Below are positions 44,331 through 55,786 of a stretch of 64,000 nucleotides of DNA, one piece after another. The number at the start of each line of letters is the position of its first letter. Position 1 is the stretch's first letter. A program made the position numbers and the translations under genes. Source of the stretch: Bacillus sp. FJAT-27225. GTDB taxonomy: Bacteria; Bacillota; Bacilli; Bacillales; Cytobacillaceae. The stretch is taken from positions 186,001 to 250,000 of the forward strand of contig NZ_MAYU01000021.1 of assembly GCF_001685025.1 (NCBI RefSeq). Reading direction: 5' to 3'. A model generated the notes under the pieces. The model saw nothing but the letters and a program-made list of their open reading frames with translations. It did not search any database and had not been told where the DNA came from.

Positions 44331-44449
44331 GTCCAGCTGCAGTGCCGAGCCCCTCGAGGTCGCTTCGGTCCTTCAGTTGAAGTCAAAGAACGACTTCCCC
44401 TTCAGGCCCTCCAGCGCTGGTCGGGGCTATTCGCGGCACTTCCGCATGC
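44331..44449. repeat. Modular long palindrome, copy A4
   Basis: GTCCAGCTGCAGTGCCGAGC, CCTCGAGGTCGCTTCGGTCC, AGTTGAAGTCAAAGAACGAC, CAGGCCCTCCAGCGCTGGTC and GCGGCACTTCCGC follow one another; it shares order and text with copy A2 at 20938. It ends 6 nt before the pdhD stop. Confidence 0.82.
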
Positions 44450-44454
44450 TCTAT

Positions 44455-45864
44455 TTACTTAATAATATGGATTGGGTTACCCAGTGCTACTTCAGCGGTT
44501 TCCATTGTAATTTCACCGAGGGTAGGATGGGCATGGATGGTCATAGCAACATCTTCAGCTGTCATGCCAGATTCAATTGCAAGGCCGATCTCTGAAATCA
44601 TATCAGATGCGCCTGAACCTGCAATTTGACCACCGATGAGCAGACCATCTTCCTTGCGAGTGATCAGCTTCATGAAGCCGTCTGACTCGTTAAGAGAAAG
44701 TGCACGTCCGTTAGCCGCAAATGGGAATTTGGCAGCAATAACTTCGATTCCCTCTTCTTTAGCTTGCTCCTCAGTGTATCCAACCGATGCCAATTCTGGA
44801 TCAGAGAACACAACCGCTGGAATTGCAAGATAGTCAATTTCAGATGCATGACCCGCAATAGCTTCAGCTGCAATTTTTGCTTCATAAGAAGCTTTATGTG
44901 CAAGCGGAGGCCCTGCAACGACATCGCCAATCGCGTAAATATTGCTTACGTTAGTGCGGCATTGCTTATCAATCTTGATAACTCCACGATCAGTCATTTC
45001 AACGCCAGCTTGTTCAAGGCCAAGCTCGTCGGTATTAGGACGGCGTCCAACCATGACGAATACGTAATCTGCGTCGATATTCTTTTCTTCACCTTTAACT
45101 TCATACGTAACCGTTACGCCGTCTTCTCTTTCTTCCACACCTTTAGCAAGTGCTTTCGTAACAACTTCGGCACCCTTCTTCTTAAGGTTCTTTTTAACCA
45201 AAGCTGACATTTGCTTTTCGAATCCATTGAGGATTTCATCTGCGCCTTCAAGAATTGTGACTTTTGTTCCAAAGGCTGCGTAAGCGCCGCCAAGCTCAGT
45301 TCCGATATAGCCGCCGCCGATTACGACAATGCTCTTAGGAAGTTCCTGCAGGTTTAGTGCACCTGTTGAATCCAAAACACGCTTCGAATATTTAAAAGCA
45401 GGGATTTCAATTGGACGGGAACCAGTTGCAACAATTGCATTTTTAAACGTATATGTTTGGGATGATTTTTCATCCATCACCTTAAGTGTATTAGCGTCAA
45501 CGAAATAAGCTTCGCCGTAAACGACATCTACTTTATTTCCTTTTAGGAGACCAGCTACACCGCCAGTCAATTTTTTTACAACACTTTCTTTAAACGCTTG
45601 TACCTTAGAAAAATCAAGAGTAACATTTTCTGCAATAACGCCCATGCTTTCAGAATGCTTCGCATTCTCAAAACGATGGCCTGCTGAAATCAATGCCTTC
45701 GATGGAATACATCCAACATTCAGGCAAACTCCGCCAACAGTTGCCTTTTCAACAACTGTTACCTTTTGTCCAAGCTGAGCGGCACGGATGGCGGCAACAT
45801 ATCCGCCAGGGCCCGCGCCAATTACTATCGTATCTGTTTCAATCGGAAAATCTCCTACTACCAT
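44455..45864 (-). CDS. pdhD: Dihydrolipoamide dehydrogenase, E3 of pyruvate dehydrogenase
   Basis: 469-residue FAD disulfide oxidoreductase re-oxidising lipoamide with NAD+. FAD motif [18 protein letters not shown] (about 17-34), redox pair [15 protein letters not shown] (about 44-58), NAD motif [17 protein letters not shown] (about 186-202) and the active-site HAHPTLGE near the C-terminus. ATG 45864, with GGAGG across the pdhC stop, 5 nt after it. Confidence 0.97.
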   Translation of the reverse strand: MVVGDFPIETDTIVIGAGPGGYVAAIRAAQLGQKVTVVEKATVGGVCLNVGCIPSKALISAGHRFENAKHSESMGVIAENVTLDFSKVQAFKESVVKKLTGGVAGLLKGNKVDVVYGEAYFVDANTLKVMDEKSSQTYTFKNAIVATGSRPIEIPAFKYSKRVLDSTGALNLQELPKSIVVIGGGYIGTELGGAYAAFGTKVTILEGADEILNGFEKQMSALVKKNLKKKGAEVVTKALAKGVEEREDGVTVTYEVKGEEKNIDADYVFVMVGRRPNTDELGLEQAGVEMTDRGVIKIDKQCRTNVSNIYAIGDVVAGPPLAHKASYEAKIAAEAIAGHASEIDYLAIPAVVFSDPELASVGYTEEQAKEEGIEVIAAKFPFAANGRALSLNESDGFMKLITRKEDGLLIGGQIAGSGASDMISEIGLAIESGMTAEDVAMTIHAHPTLGEITMETAEVALGNPIHIIK

Positions 45865-45869
45865 GCTTT

Positions 45870-47228
45870 TTACGCCTCCATTAACAAGAGTTCTGGATCA
45901 TTCAGCAAACGCTTGATGTGGTTCAACGCATTCTGTGCAGTTGCGCCATCAATGATCCGGTGGTCAAAGCTTAGGGAAAGTGCCAGCACTGGAGCTGCAA
46001 CAATTTCTCCGTCTTTTACAACGGCTTTCTCAGCGATCCGTCCAATACCAAGGATTGCTACCTCAGGATGGTTGATGACTGGAGTAAACCATTGGCCACC
46101 TGCAGAACCGATGTTTGTAATTGTGCAAGAACCGCCCTTCATTTCATCAGGAGCAAGCTTGCCGCTTCTTGCTTTGCCAGCAAGTTCGTTAATTTCATTG
46201 GAAATGTTGAATACAGACTTGCGGTCTGCATCTTTAACAACTGGTACTAGCAGGCCTTTTTCAGTGTCAGCCGCGATACCAATGTTGTAGTAATGCTTTT
46301 GAATAATTTCACCTGCAGCATCATCAATGGATGTGTTGAGTGCAGGGAATTCACGCAATGCACTTGTCAATGCTTTTACAACGTATGGAAGGAATGTAAG
46401 CTTTATACCCTTCTCGGCAGCAACTTCCTTGAACTTTTTGCGGTGTGCAACAAGCTTGGTTACATCCACTTCGTCCATTAGAGTTACGTGAGGGGCAGTT
46501 TGCTTGGAATTAACCATTGCTTTTGCAATTGCTTTCCTGATGCCGCTCATCTTTTCCCTTGTTTCTGGGTATTGGCCTTCCAGAACAACCGGAGCTTGTG
46601 CAGCTGCCTTTTGTTCTTCTTTCGCTTCAGCAGCTTGTGCAGCAGGTGCCGCTTGTGGAGCCTGGCCGCCAGCAGCGAATGCATCGATATCGCCTTTTAG
46701 TACCCGGCCGTTATTGCCAGTGCCAGCTACCATGCGGATATCAACACCTTTTTCACGGGCGTATTTTCTTACTGATGGCATCGCGATAACCCTGCGGTTC
46801 GGATCAACCTCAACCTGTGGAGCCGATGCTGCAGCAGCACCTGTCGCACCTGCAGCTTCAGGAGCTTGGGTTTCTTCTTTCTTAATATCCTGGCCCTCTT
46901 CCAGTGTGGATTGGACCTGTGCTTCTGTTTTCTCCTGGGCAGGAGTTTCATCAGCAGAGTCATCACCTTTGAATGACATGTTTTCATATCCAGGTGCATC
47001 AAATGTAATAAGTACTTGTCCAACTGTCGCTACAGTTCCTTCACCGACCAATACATCAGTTACGGTCCCTTCTACAGGGGAAGGAATTTCTACTACAGCT
47101 TTATCGTTTTGCACTTCGCAAAGAACATCGTCTTCCTGTACTTTATCGCCTGGCTTTACAAACCATTTGACGATTTCTCCTTCATGAATGCCTTCACCAA
47201 TGTCAGGCATTTTGAATTGGAATGACAT
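45870..47228 (-). CDS. pdhC: Dihydrolipoamide acetyltransferase, E2 of pyruvate dehydrogenase
   Basis: 452 residues: one lipoyl domain (1-77, [10 protein letters not shown] with the lipoylated Lys), an acidic and Ala/Pro-rich linker, a peripheral-subunit-binding domain (about 148-185, [16 protein letters not shown]) and the catalytic domain (about 220-452) ending with [16 protein letters not shown], which holds the His/Asp active site. Third gene of pdhABCD; 110 nt separate it from pdhB, more than elsewhere in the operon. Confidence 0.97.
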   Translation of the reverse strand: MSFQFKMPDIGEGIHEGEIVKWFVKPGDKVQEDDVLCEVQNDKAVVEIPSPVEGTVTDVLVGEGTVATVGQVLITFDAPGYENMSFKGDDSADETPAQEKTEAQVQSTLEEGQDIKKEETQAPEAAGATGAAAASAPQVEVDPNRRVIAMPSVRKYAREKGVDIRMVAGTGNNGRVLKGDIDAFAAGGQAPQAAPAAQAAEAKEEQKAAAQAPVVLEGQYPETREKMSGIRKAIAKAMVNSKQTAPHVTLMDEVDVTKLVAHRKKFKEVAAEKGIKLTFLPYVVKALTSALREFPALNTSIDDAAGEIIQKHYYNIGIAADTEKGLLVPVVKDADRKSVFNISNEINELAGKARSGKLAPDEMKGGSCTITNIGSAGGQWFTPVINHPEVAILGIGRIAEKAVVKDGEIVAAPVLALSLSFDHRIIDGATAQNALNHIKRLLNDPELLLMEA

Positions 47229-47338
47229 GAATTCACCCTCCTAAAATTTCGCATAAGCCCCTGTCAGCCCTTGAGACCTCAACAGGTTTCAAGGGCAGGA
47301 GGGTACTTAGCAATAACACGTTTGATTAATTTACTCTA
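47229..47338 (-). other. pdhB-pdhC spacer with an imperfect stem-loop
   Basis: On the minus strand a CCCTTGAAACCTGTTG / CTCAAGGGC-type stem lies between pdhB and pdhC without a U-tract. Internal promoters or RNA processing at this point occur in related pdh operons, but none is proven here. Confidence 0.4.
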
Positions 47339-48316
47339 TTAGAACGAAAGAACTTTTTTGGCTGTTTCGATAACATCTTTATAGTTAGGAAGCCAAACTG
47401 CTTCTGCTTGCGGGAACGGGAATACTGTATCTGGTGCTGCAACACGCAATACTGGTGCCTCAAGGCTTAGAATTGCACGATCGTTGATTTCCGCTACGAT
47501 TTGAGCTGCTACCCCTGCCTGTTTTTGAGCTTCCTGTACAACAATCACACGGCCAGTTTTTTCAACCGAAGCAATGATTGTCTCAATGTCGATTGGCCAA
47601 ACAGTGCGAAGGTCGATAACTTCTGCAGAATGCCCTTCTTTTTCAAGCTCTTCCGCTGCCTTTAATGATTCATGGACCATTGCACCGTAGGTAACGATTG
47701 TTACGTCATTTCCTTCACGCTTTACGTCTGCTTTTCCGAGTGGAATTGTATACTCCTCTTCAGGAACTTCCTGGCGGAAAGAACGGTATAACTTCATGTG
47801 TTCCAGGAAAATGACAGTGTCATTATCACGGATTGATGAAATCAACAGACCTTTTGCATCATACGGAGTGGAAGGAATGACAACTTTAACACCAGGTGTT
47901 TGAGCCATCAACCCTTCAAGGCTGTCAGCGTGCATATCAGGAGTATGTACCCCGCCGCCGAATGGTGAACGGATCGTTACAGGTGAAGTGTAACGGCCGC
48001 CTGAGCGGTAGCGCATGCGCGCCATTTGCCCGGCAATGGAATCCATTACTTCAAACACAAATCCAAAGAATTGGATTTCCGGAACTGGACGGTATCCTTG
48101 TAAAGCGAGTCCGATAGCCAGGCCGCCAATACCTGATTCCGCTAGCGGAGTGTCAAAAACGCGGTCTTCGCCGAATTCTGCCTGAAGGCCTTCCGTTGCA
48201 CGGAATACACCGCCATTTACGCCCACATCCTCACCGAATATCAATACATTCGGATCATTACGCAATTCTGTGCGCAATGCGTCAGTAATAGCTTGAATCA
48301 TTGTCATTTGCGCCAT
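47339..48316 (-). CDS. pdhB: Pyruvate dehydrogenase E1 beta subunit
   Basis: 325-residue E1-beta. N-terminal [34 protein letters not shown] (about 28-46), [16 protein letters not shown] and RSPFGGG (about 115-121) are characteristic transketolase-like features that complete the thiamine diphosphate site with PdhA. It starts 4 nt after the pdhA stop and is translationally linked. Confidence 0.97.
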   Translation of the reverse strand: MAQMTMIQAITDALRTELRNDPNVLIFGEDVGVNGGVFRATEGLQAEFGEDRVFDTPLAESGIGGLAIGLALQGYRPVPEIQFFGFVFEVMDSIAGQMARMRYRSGGRYTSPVTIRSPFGGGVHTPDMHADSLEGLMAQTPGVKVVIPSTPYDAKGLLISSIRDNDTVIFLEHMKLYRSFRQEVPEEEYTIPLGKADVKREGNDVTIVTYGAMVHESLKAAEELEKEGHSAEVIDLRTVWPIDIETIIASVEKTGRVIVVQEAQKQAGVAAQIVAEINDRAILSLEAPVLRVAAPDTVFPFPQAEAVWLPNYKDVIETAKKVLSF

Positions 48317-48319
48317 GGC

Positions 48320-49944
<1,625 letters not shown>

Positions 49945-50619
49945 CTAGGATGGATTGCTTTCATCCAGCCCGGCTAGTTTAAAGAAGGAAAGTTTTTCTT
50001 CATTATATTTTTCAGTTAGTTCGTTGAATAGCTGGTTTGCTTCAAGTACTTTTGTATAAGACCCATTTACCGAGGTAATCTGCCCTTCGAGATCGCTAAG
50101 GGTGATATCCTTTGTTTTAAGCATTGTATACAGCTTTTGATCATTTTCAATCGCAGTCATATACTCCTTATAGAGTGTTTCGTGGGCCTTATACCTATCA
50201 GCCATCGTACTTACAAGCAGCCCTGCTTTTTCTTTAAGCTTTTGATCGCCGATTTTATCTAGCAGCACTTTCGCAGCGTCAAACTGTTTTTTTGATTCCT
50301 CAAGACTCTCCTTCTCCAGGGCAATATGTTCTTTTCTCTGATCTACTAGTTCCAAGGCTTCATTTGACAATTTCTCCACCTGTTCAAAATCCTTTTGTCC
50401 AAGTGCGACTATTTTATCAAATAGCTCCTTTTCCTTCTTTTCCAACTGAACCAATGGCGCCTGTTGCTCTTCGAATTGTTTTTCAGCGGCAACAGCTTTC
50501 TCCATTACATCATAAAGTTGTTCAGCCGTGGGTTCTTGGCCAAGGCAACCTGTCAGTAAAATGAAAGGAACCGCAAGGCAAAATACATTCCGGAAAAATT
50601 TTATTAAGGATAATGGCAT
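49945..50619 (-). CDS. ykyA: YkyA-family putative lipoprotein
   Basis: 224-residue lipoprotein: basic start, hydrophobic core and lipobox LLTGC (Cys about 26). The mature part is almost wholly coiled coil (about 35-215; EKAVAAEKQFEEQQAPLVQL, LDKIGDQKLKEKAGLLVSTM), matching the YkyA family, whose role is unknown. ATG 50619 with AGGAGGG upstream. Upstream of pdhA on the same strand, as in B. subtilis. Confidence 0.9.
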   Translation of the reverse strand: MPLSLIKFFRNVFCLAVPFILLTGCLGQEPTAEQLYDVMEKAVAAEKQFEEQQAPLVQLEKKEKELFDKIVALGQKDFEQVEKLSNEALELVDQRKEHIALEKESLEESKKQFDAAKVLLDKIGDQKLKEKAGLLVSTMADRYKAHETLYKEYMTAIENDQKLYTMLKTKDITLSDLEGQITSVNGSYTKVLEANQLFNELTEKYNEEKLSFFKLAGLDESNPS

Positions 50620-50929
50620 ACGTAACCCTCCTATCATAACACTTCTACTATATCGGTACTTGCTGTTTTTGACAACATTCCCGCAATAGGCCCATTCAAA
50701 AGGACAGCTTTGGCCAAAAGAGCCATGGCGGTCTTTATATTATACCTCTTCATAGTTACTCAAAGAAGCCGCCAATACTTCGGGCTTGTCCCATCCTTAA
50801 CATATTCATTCCATAAACCAAGTATGACTGGGCAAAGGCCTATACTTGCAAAGCTCTTGATGCATAGGCTGTAATAATCCCCCGGGGCAAATATCCATGG
50901 GTGGGAAAAACCAATGAGGAGGGTCTTGA
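50620..50929. other. Gap between ykyA and the YjcZ-type gene
   Basis: 310 nt with no ORF of interest. A short GGCCC..GGGCC-like imperfect repeat lies near 50690-50720. Both flanking genes start from this region, but I cannot define a promoter. Confidence 0.4.
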
Positions 50930-51061
50930 ATGTACGGGTATTATGGACATTGTGGATATGGCTACCCAGCTGCTGTTGGCGGTGTGGGTTATGGAAGAGG
51001 GTTTGCATTAATTGTAGTCCTGTTCATCCTGCTGATCATCGTAGGCTGCGCCTGGCTGTAA
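50930..51061 (+). CDS. YjcZ-family sporulation peptide
   Basis: 43-residue peptide: a Tyr/Gly-rich start ([20 protein letters not shown]) followed by one transmembrane helix with the family signature [20 protein letters not shown]. YjcZ-type peptides are abundant in Bacillus sporulation regulons and probably sit in a forespore membrane. ATG behind GAGGAGGG; AGAGAAGGC terminator 8 nt after the stop. Too short for standard gene-length cutoffs. Confidence 0.9.
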   Translation: MYGYYGHCGYGYPAAVGGVGYGRGFALIVVLFILLIIVGCAWL

Positions 51062-51068
51062 TCAATAA

Positions 51069-51094
51069 AGAGAAGGCCGCTGCCTTCTCTTTTC
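51069..51094 (+). terminator. Terminator of the YjcZ-type gene
   Basis: AGAGAAGGC CGCT GCCTTCTCT then TTTC on the plus strand. Confidence 0.82.
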
Positions 51095-51204
51095 ACATTC
51101 ATTTATTTAACTTTTTATTTAATTTTTGTTAGACTTTATAATATAAAAAAATTCGGGTTTCCCGAATGATACTTAATGCATTTGGTTTACAGGAGTGAAT
51201 AATT

Positions 51205-51759
51205 ATGTTGACGATGGGCGATATCATCCGGGACGGGCATCCTTCCTTAAGGACTCCGGCCGAGGAGGTGGAAATTCCGCCGACTGAAGAAGAAAAACAG
51301 ATACTTGCAAGCATGCATGAATATGTCGTAAATAGCCAGAAACCGGAAATTGCTGAAACATATGGACTAAGGCCAGGGATCGGGCTGGCGGCACCGCAAA
51401 TTAATGTTCTAAAACGGATGATAGCTGTTCATCTTCATGATGAAAAGGGGAATCTCCATAGTTACAGCCTTTTCAATCCGAAAATTATAAGCCATTCCGT
51501 AGAAAAAACTTACCTCGCTTCTGGAGAAGGCTGCCTTTCCGTGGACGAACCACATCCTGGCTATGTGCCACGCCATGCACGAATTACTGTAAAGGCTTTT
51601 GATAGTGAAGGAAATGAAGTGAAATTACGCCTTAAAGGGTTGGTTGCGGTTGTTTTCCAGCATGAAATCGACCATTTGAATGGCATTATGTTCTACGATC
51701 ACATCGATAAGAATAATCCACACCAACCGATAGAGAATGCCATTCCAATTGAAAGGTAA
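51205..51759 (+). CDS. def: Peptide deformylase (YkrB-type)
   Basis: 184-residue iron/zinc deformylase removing the N-formyl group from nascent proteins. All three motifs are intact: GIGLAAPQ (58-65), EGCLS (108-112) and HEIDH (153-157). The insertion and length are those of class II (Gram-positive) enzymes. The ATG has GGAGTG upstream and a TATAAT-like element lies near 51139. Position near rpoY-rnjA matches B. subtilis defB. Confidence 0.96.
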   Translation: MLTMGDIIRDGHPSLRTPAEEVEIPPTEEEKQILASMHEYVVNSQKPEIAETYGLRPGIGLAAPQINVLKRMIAVHLHDEKGNLHSYSLFNPKIISHSVEKTYLASGEGCLSVDEPHPGYVPRHARITVKAFDSEGNEVKLRLKGLVAVVFQHEIDHLNGIMFYDHIDKNNPHQPIENAIPIER

Positions 51760-51766
51760 CGTATGG

Positions 51767-51799
51767 AAAACTGCCGGAAACAATAACTGGCAGTTTTTT
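51767..51799 (+). terminator. def terminator
   Basis: AAAACTGCC..GGCAGTTTTTTG stem-loop 8 nt after the stop, with T-run. Confidence 0.85.
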
Positions 51800-51871
51800 G
51801 TTGTAAAGAAGTTAAGCATATGTAAAACGAATTTATCGGCCAAGTTTTTCTCTCTTTTCTATTGATTGGAG

Positions 51872-52210
51872 TGGAAGGCACGTAGCTCGTTCGAAAATGC
51901 AAAAAACGCATTTTCTCCTGCGATGCTTTTTCAGGGAAGTTTATTCAACGTCCTGTGGGAGCAGCGGGACAGGTGAGACCCCACAGGCGTTTACGCCGAG
52001 GAGTAATAAATGCGGAGGCGACCGCCCAGCTCCGACAAGCGCTCCTCGAAAAAGCTAAAGCTTTTTCTTCGTGCGATGCTTATGCTTCCGAAGCTTACTC
52101 TTGTGGGAGGCCTGAAGCAGAAGTCGTTCTTCGACTTCAGTTGAAAAACCGAAGCGACCTCGAGGAGCTAGGAGCCGGAGCTAGATAGGCTCACCGCCCG
52201 CCCCACGGAA
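51872..52210. repeat. Compound modular palindrome, copy A5
   Basis: About 340 nt built of several modules: TGGGAGCAGCGGGACAGGTG with ACCCCACAGGCGTTTACGCC, GCTCCTCGAAAAAGCTAAAG with CTTTTTCTTCGTGCGATGC, CTTCCGAAGCTTACTCTTGT, AGTCGTTCTTCGACTTCAGT, then CGAAGCGACCTCGAGGAGCT. It ends CTCACCGCCCGCCCC. The last modules are the reverse of those at 20571 and 44331. Non-coding. Confidence 0.82.
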
Positions 52211-52290
52211 AAGGAAGTGCCTCGTGACAGGCAAAGAACGCCTGTCCCTGCGATGGAAATTCTAAGAAGCATCCCTTTGTGGAACGGAAA
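52211..52290. repeat. CGTGACAGGC repeat, copy 2
   Basis: GCCTCGTGACAGGCAAAGAA, CGCCTGTCCCTGCGATGG, AGAAGCATCCCTTTGTGG: the same series as the minus strand at 10440-10530, but without that copy's duplication. It abuts copy A5, so two repeat families lie back to back. Confidence 0.65.
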
Positions 52291-52500
52291 TCAACTGAAG
52301 GACTCCTTTTAAATTTGTCATTTTGTTAACAACTGCCAATTCCATGATTAACCATGAAAATAACAGCCAGTTCATCATATACTAATAGTAACAAAACGGA
52401 TAGAATCCCCAAAATCAGCAAAAATTTGGCGATAAACACCCTCCACTGCTTTACTTTGGACAAGGATAGTTTAAAATATAAGGTAAGGAGATGATCCACT

Positions 52501-52572
52501 ATGTTAAAGAAGCTCAGAAAGAAGCTTTTAAAACAGTGGAAAGATTTGCTTAGAAAAAAATCCATTGCCTAA
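52501..52572 (+). CDS. Candidate 23-residue cationic amphipathic peptide
   Basis: MLKKLRKKLLKQWKDLLRKK followed by SIA. Leucine, tryptophan and isoleucine fall at 3-4 residue intervals, so a helix would have one hydrophobic face; net charge about +9. ATG is preceded by AAGGAG 9 nt away and by a TATAAG element, and followed 8 nt after the stop by a hairpin terminator, so the whole unit looks like a stand-alone gene. It could be membrane-active (toxin or modulin-like) or RNA-binding. No homology is claimed. Confidence 0.55.
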   Translation: MLKKLRKKLLKQWKDLLRKKSIA

Positions 52573-52579
52573 ATGTTTT

Positions 52580-52606
52580 GAGCCCTTCAAACTTGCGGAG
52601 GGCTCC
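52580..52606 (+). terminator. Terminator after the 23-residue ORF
   Basis: GAGCCCT..AGGGCTC stem followed by CTTCCTTATT on the plus strand. Confidence 0.7.
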
Positions 52607-52847
52607 TTCCTTATTGTAAATTGAAAAGCAGCAGTGAAAATTTAGCAAGTGTTCCTTTATAATCCGGTTAAATTCCTGCCCAGGTGGAAATAAAACAGTG
52701 AACCAATAAATTTTCGCTAGTAAGCCTTGTGGCTTTGACAGGGACGTTGTTGCACATATGCGAACTAAGAAAGCGTTAAACTAATAAAAATATGCATTCT
52801 TACAAGCTAAAATAGACAAGTTATTTTGGAGACAGGAGCGATTTATC

Positions 52848-53057
52848 ATGTTATTCAAGATTTACTACCAGGAGAGCATTAATGAGGTTCCGGTTAGGGA
52901 AAAAACAAAAACACTCTACATCGAGGGTGATTCTGAAAGGGATGTAAGAAAGAAAATTTCCGACCGGGGATATAATATCGAATTTGTGCAGGCAGTTAGT
53001 GGTGCATTTCTGGATTACGAAAAACAAAATGAAGACTTTAATGTATTGGAGATTTGA
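52848..53057 (+). CDS. rpoY: RNA polymerase epsilon subunit (YkzG)
   Basis: 69-residue RpoY, an RNAP accessory subunit of Firmicutes. [35 protein letters not shown] and [16 protein letters not shown] are family text. It precedes rnjA by 6 nt, the conserved rpoY-rnjA operon. ATG after GGAGACAGGAG. A TTGACA at 52735-52740 with a weak TATGCG 16 nt later is a possible promoter. Confidence 0.96.
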   Translation: MLFKIYYQESINEVPVREKTKTLYIEGDSERDVRKKISDRGYNIEFVQAVSGAFLDYEKQNEDFNVLEI

Positions 53058-53063
53058 TAATTT

Positions 53064-54731
53064 ATGAAATTTGTAAAGAATGACCAAACCGCAGTTTTTG
53101 CACTTGGCGGTCTTGGAGAGATCGGGAAGAACACGTATGCCGTCCAATTTCAGGATGAAATTATTGTGATTGATGCCGGTATAAAGTTCCCGGAAGATGA
53201 ACTTCTTGGAATTGATTATGTCATCCCCGACTATTCCTATCTTGTGAAGAATGAAGAAAAAATCAAGGGCTTGTTCATCACCCATGGCCATGAGGACCAT
53301 ATTGGCGGTATTCCTTATCTACTTAAGGAAGTCAATATTCCGATTTATGGCGGAAAGCTTGCACTGGGATTGATACGGAACAAACTTGAGGAACATGGAC
53401 TTCTAAGGACTGCAAAACTAATTGAGATTAAAGAAGATGACATCATTAAATTCCGAAAGACATCGGTCACGTTTTTCCGGACAACCCACAGTATTCCTGA
53501 TGCTTACGGAATAGTTGTTAAAACTCCAAATGGACAAGTTGTCCATACTGGTGACTTCAAGTTTGACTTCACACCGGTTGGTGAACCAGCGAACCTGACA
53601 AAAATGGCCGAAATAGGCAAGGAAGGTGTACTGTGCCTGCTTTCTGACAGTACTAACAGTGAGATCCCTGAGTTTACCATGTCGGAACGGCGGGTTGGGG
53701 AGAATATCGATGATATCTTTAGAAAAGTCGATGGAAGGATTATTTTCGCCACTTTCGCATCTAATATCCATAGGCTGCAGCAGGTTACCGAAGCTGCAGT
53801 CGCGAACGGCCGTAAAGTAGCCGTGTTTGGCCGCAGTATGGAAGCAGCAATAAATATCGGCCAGGAGCTTGGTTATATTCGCGCTCCCAAGGATACATTT
53901 ATTGATGCCCAAACAATTAACAGGCTTCCTGCAAATAAGGTAACGATTCTTTGTACCGGCAGTCAGGGAGAACCAATGGCTGCCCTTTCAAGGATTGCCA
54001 ATGGGACGCATCGACAAATACAGATCATTCCTGGAGATACGGTCGTTTTCTCATCTTCACCAATCCCAGGCAATACGATAAGCGTAAGCCGGACAATAAA
54101 CATGTTGTTCCGTGCCGGAGCAGATGTTATTCACGGAAAACTGAGCAACATTCACACCTCGGGCCACGGAGGCCAGGAAGAGCAAAAATTGATGCTCCGC
54201 CTGATGAAACCTAAGTTCTTTATGCCAATCCATGGTGAATACAGGATGCAGTTGACACATGCTAAGCTTGCTGTTGATTGTGGCGTTTCAGAAGAAAATT
54301 GTTTTCTTATGGATAATGGTGAAGTTCTGGCTCTATCCGAGGATTCTGCGCAAGTAGCAGGAAAAATCCCGTCCGGTTCTGTCTACATTGATGGAAGCGG
54401 CATCGGCGATATCGGCAACATCGTCCTGCGTGATAGAAGAATTTTATCAGAAGAAGGCCTTGTCGTCGTGGTGGTCAGCATCAATATGAAGGAATTTAAG
54501 ATTGCCGCCGGCCCTGACTTGATTTCGAGGGGCTTTGTCTACATGAGGGAATCAGGCGATCTCATCAATGATGCCCAAAGCCTGATAGCAAAACATTTGA
54601 ATAAGATTATGGAACGCAAAACAACCCAATGGTCTGAAATAAAAAATGAAATTACTGACACACTCGGGCCTTTCCTCTATGAAAAGACTAAACGCCGCCC
54701 AATGATCTTACCAATCATAATGGAAATATAA
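53064..54731 (+). CDS. rnjA: Ribonuclease J1
   Basis: 555-residue metallo-beta-lactamase/beta-CASP RNase with 5'-exo and endonuclease activity, central to mRNA decay and 16S maturation. The metal site HGHEDH (74-79) and later [10 protein letters not shown], the beta-CASP region CTGSQGEP and the C-terminal [10 protein letters not shown] and PIHGEYR motifs are intact. SR1P, also encoded here, is reported to promote GapA-RNase J1 contact in B. subtilis. Confidence 0.97.
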   Translation: MKFVKNDQTAVFALGGLGEIGKNTYAVQFQDEIIVIDAGIKFPEDELLGIDYVIPDYSYLVKNEEKIKGLFITHGHEDHIGGIPYLLKEVNIPIYGGKLALGLIRNKLEEHGLLRTAKLIEIKEDDIIKFRKTSVTFFRTTHSIPDAYGIVVKTPNGQVVHTGDFKFDFTPVGEPANLTKMAEIGKEGVLCLLSDSTNSEIPEFTMSERRVGENIDDIFRKVDGRIIFATFASNIHRLQQVTEAAVANGRKVAVFGRSMEAAINIGQELGYIRAPKDTFIDAQTINRLPANKVTILCTGSQGEPMAALSRIANGTHRQIQIIPGDTVVFSSSPIPGNTISVSRTINMLFRAGADVIHGKLSNIHTSGHGGQEEQKLMLRLMKPKFFMPIHGEYRMQLTHAKLAVDCGVSEENCFLMDNGEVLALSEDSAQVAGKIPSGSVYIDGSGIGDIGNIVLRDRRILSEEGLVVVVVSINMKEFKIAAGPDLISRGFVYMRESGDLINDAQSLIAKHLNKIMERKTTQWSEIKNEITDTLGPFLYEKTKRRPMILPIIMEI

Positions 54732-54732
54732 G

Positions 54733-54770
54733 AAAAAAGGAGAAGCCTGCTAAGCCGGCTTCTCCTTTTG
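54733..54770 (+). terminator. rnjA terminator
   Basis: AAAAAAGGAGAAGCC / GGCTTCTCCTTTTG stem immediately after the stop codon. Confidence 0.88.
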
Positions 54771-54773
54771 TAT

Positions 54774-55038
54774 TTATCCCGCATTAACGGACAGTACCCC
54801 CCACCTCAAGATTCCATGGCCAAATGAGGAAATTAGGTGGGGGATTAACTGCCCGTAAAAGCCCGATTAGTAAGATACAGTGAAACTTGCCGCTATGTTC
54901 TTCAGCGGCTTAGTTGAACCAATCAGGTTCGTAGTGCCGCTTAATCGCCTCGCGTTTTGGTGAATTAGCGGCACTAGAACGGGACTAACAATCAGTTGGG
55001 AATGGAGAACCCCCCCACTCATTGAAGTTTCACTTTAT
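54774..55038 (-). repeat. Two-hairpin element, copy 4, interrupted by copy 5
   Basis: Minus-strand reading: ATAAAGTGAAACTTC start (overlapping the ktrC stop), hairpin 1 (GAGTGGGGGG..CCCAACTGATT), GTTAGT, then an interruption, then AATCGGGCTTTTACGGGCAG, the long CCCCCACCT..AGGTGGGGG stem and CGTTAATGCGGGATAAATA. The linker that reads TTAGTTGAACCAATC in intact copies is split exactly where copy 5 lies. Confidence 0.85.
54869..54983 (+). repeat. Two-hairpin element, copy 5, nested inside copy 4
   Basis: Plus-strand element: GATACAGTGAAACTT, hairpin 1 GCCGCTATG..CAGCGGC, linker TTAGTTGAACCAATC, hairpin 2 TAGTGCCGCT / AGCGGCACTA, end AACGGGA. Both stems pair although their sequence differs from every other copy. 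It lies in the opposite orientation to its host copy and replaces about six bases (GGTTCA) of the host linker. Confidence 0.85.
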
Positions 55039-55694
55039 TCCATTTCCTTATGGCGGAACCGTTCAATATCAGAATCAGAACCAATTACAATCAGAATATC
55101 CCCCAGCCAAATCCGTTCACTCGCTTGAGGGGAAACAATAATGTCCGTTCCTCGTTTTATCGCGACAATGTTTAGTCCGTATCTTGCACGAATATTAAGT
55201 CCAATAATTGTGTTGCCACCAAGTTTCTCATTTGCTACTATTTCGACAATACTATGCTGGTCGGATAGTTCAATATAATCGAGGACATTATTTGTAGAAA
55301 TGGTATTCGCAACCCGGATCCCCATATCCCTTTCCGGATGAGCAACAACATCTGCACCAATTTTCAATAATACTTTTTCATGATAATCGCTTAATGCCTT
55401 TGCTGTGATGTGGCGAACGCCAAGCTCTTTTAGAATCAATGTAGTGAGGATACTCGCCTGGATATTGTCCCCGATTGCCACAATAACATGGTCGAAGTTC
55501 CTAATCCCCAGCCCTTTCAAAACTGCTTCATCGGTAGAGTCGCCCACGACTGCATGCGAAGCAATAGAAGCATATTCATTAACCCGATCCTCGTTGTTGT
55601 CAATTGCCAGGACCTCCATTCCCAATTCGGTAAGCCGTTTGCAAATGCTCCCCCCGAACCTTCCTAGCCCTATGATTGCAAAATCCTTCTTCAC
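55035..55694 (-). CDS. ktrC: Potassium uptake regulatory protein KtrC (YkqB)
   Basis: 219-residue cytoplasmic RCK subunit that gates a KtrB/KtrD K+ channel. The Rossmann motif IIGLGRFGGSICKRL with the DNNEDRVNEYA acidic turn binds ATP/ADP (RCK_N, 1-135); RCK_C (about 138-219) can bind c-di-AMP. GTG 55694 was chosen, with GGAGG 7 nt upstream; the longer frame adds unrelated residues. It is next to rnjA as in B. subtilis. The stop codon lies inside a repeat element. Confidence 0.92.
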   Translation of the reverse strand: MKKDFAIIGLGRFGGSICKRLTELGMEVLAIDNNEDRVNEYASIASHAVVGDSTDEAVLKGLGIRNFDHVIVAIGDNIQASILTTLILKELGVRHITAKALSDYHEKVLLKIGADVVAHPERDMGIRVANTISTNNVLDYIELSDQHSIVEIVANEKLGGNTIIGLNIRARYGLNIVAIKRGTDIIVSPQASERIWLGDILIVIGSDSDIERFRHKEME

Positions 55695-55786
55695 CAAGAC
55701 TCCTCCAATGCCAACACTTTCTTTCCATAGTAGCAAAAAATAATCAATTTGTTTACCCATTCTTTCTTGGGAACGATTGGTTCTTG

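Noticed and set aside
46504-47187. 227-residue plus-strand ORF opposite pdhC
   Set aside because: Mirror of the Ala/Pro/Glu-rich pdhC linker; a codon-bias shadow.
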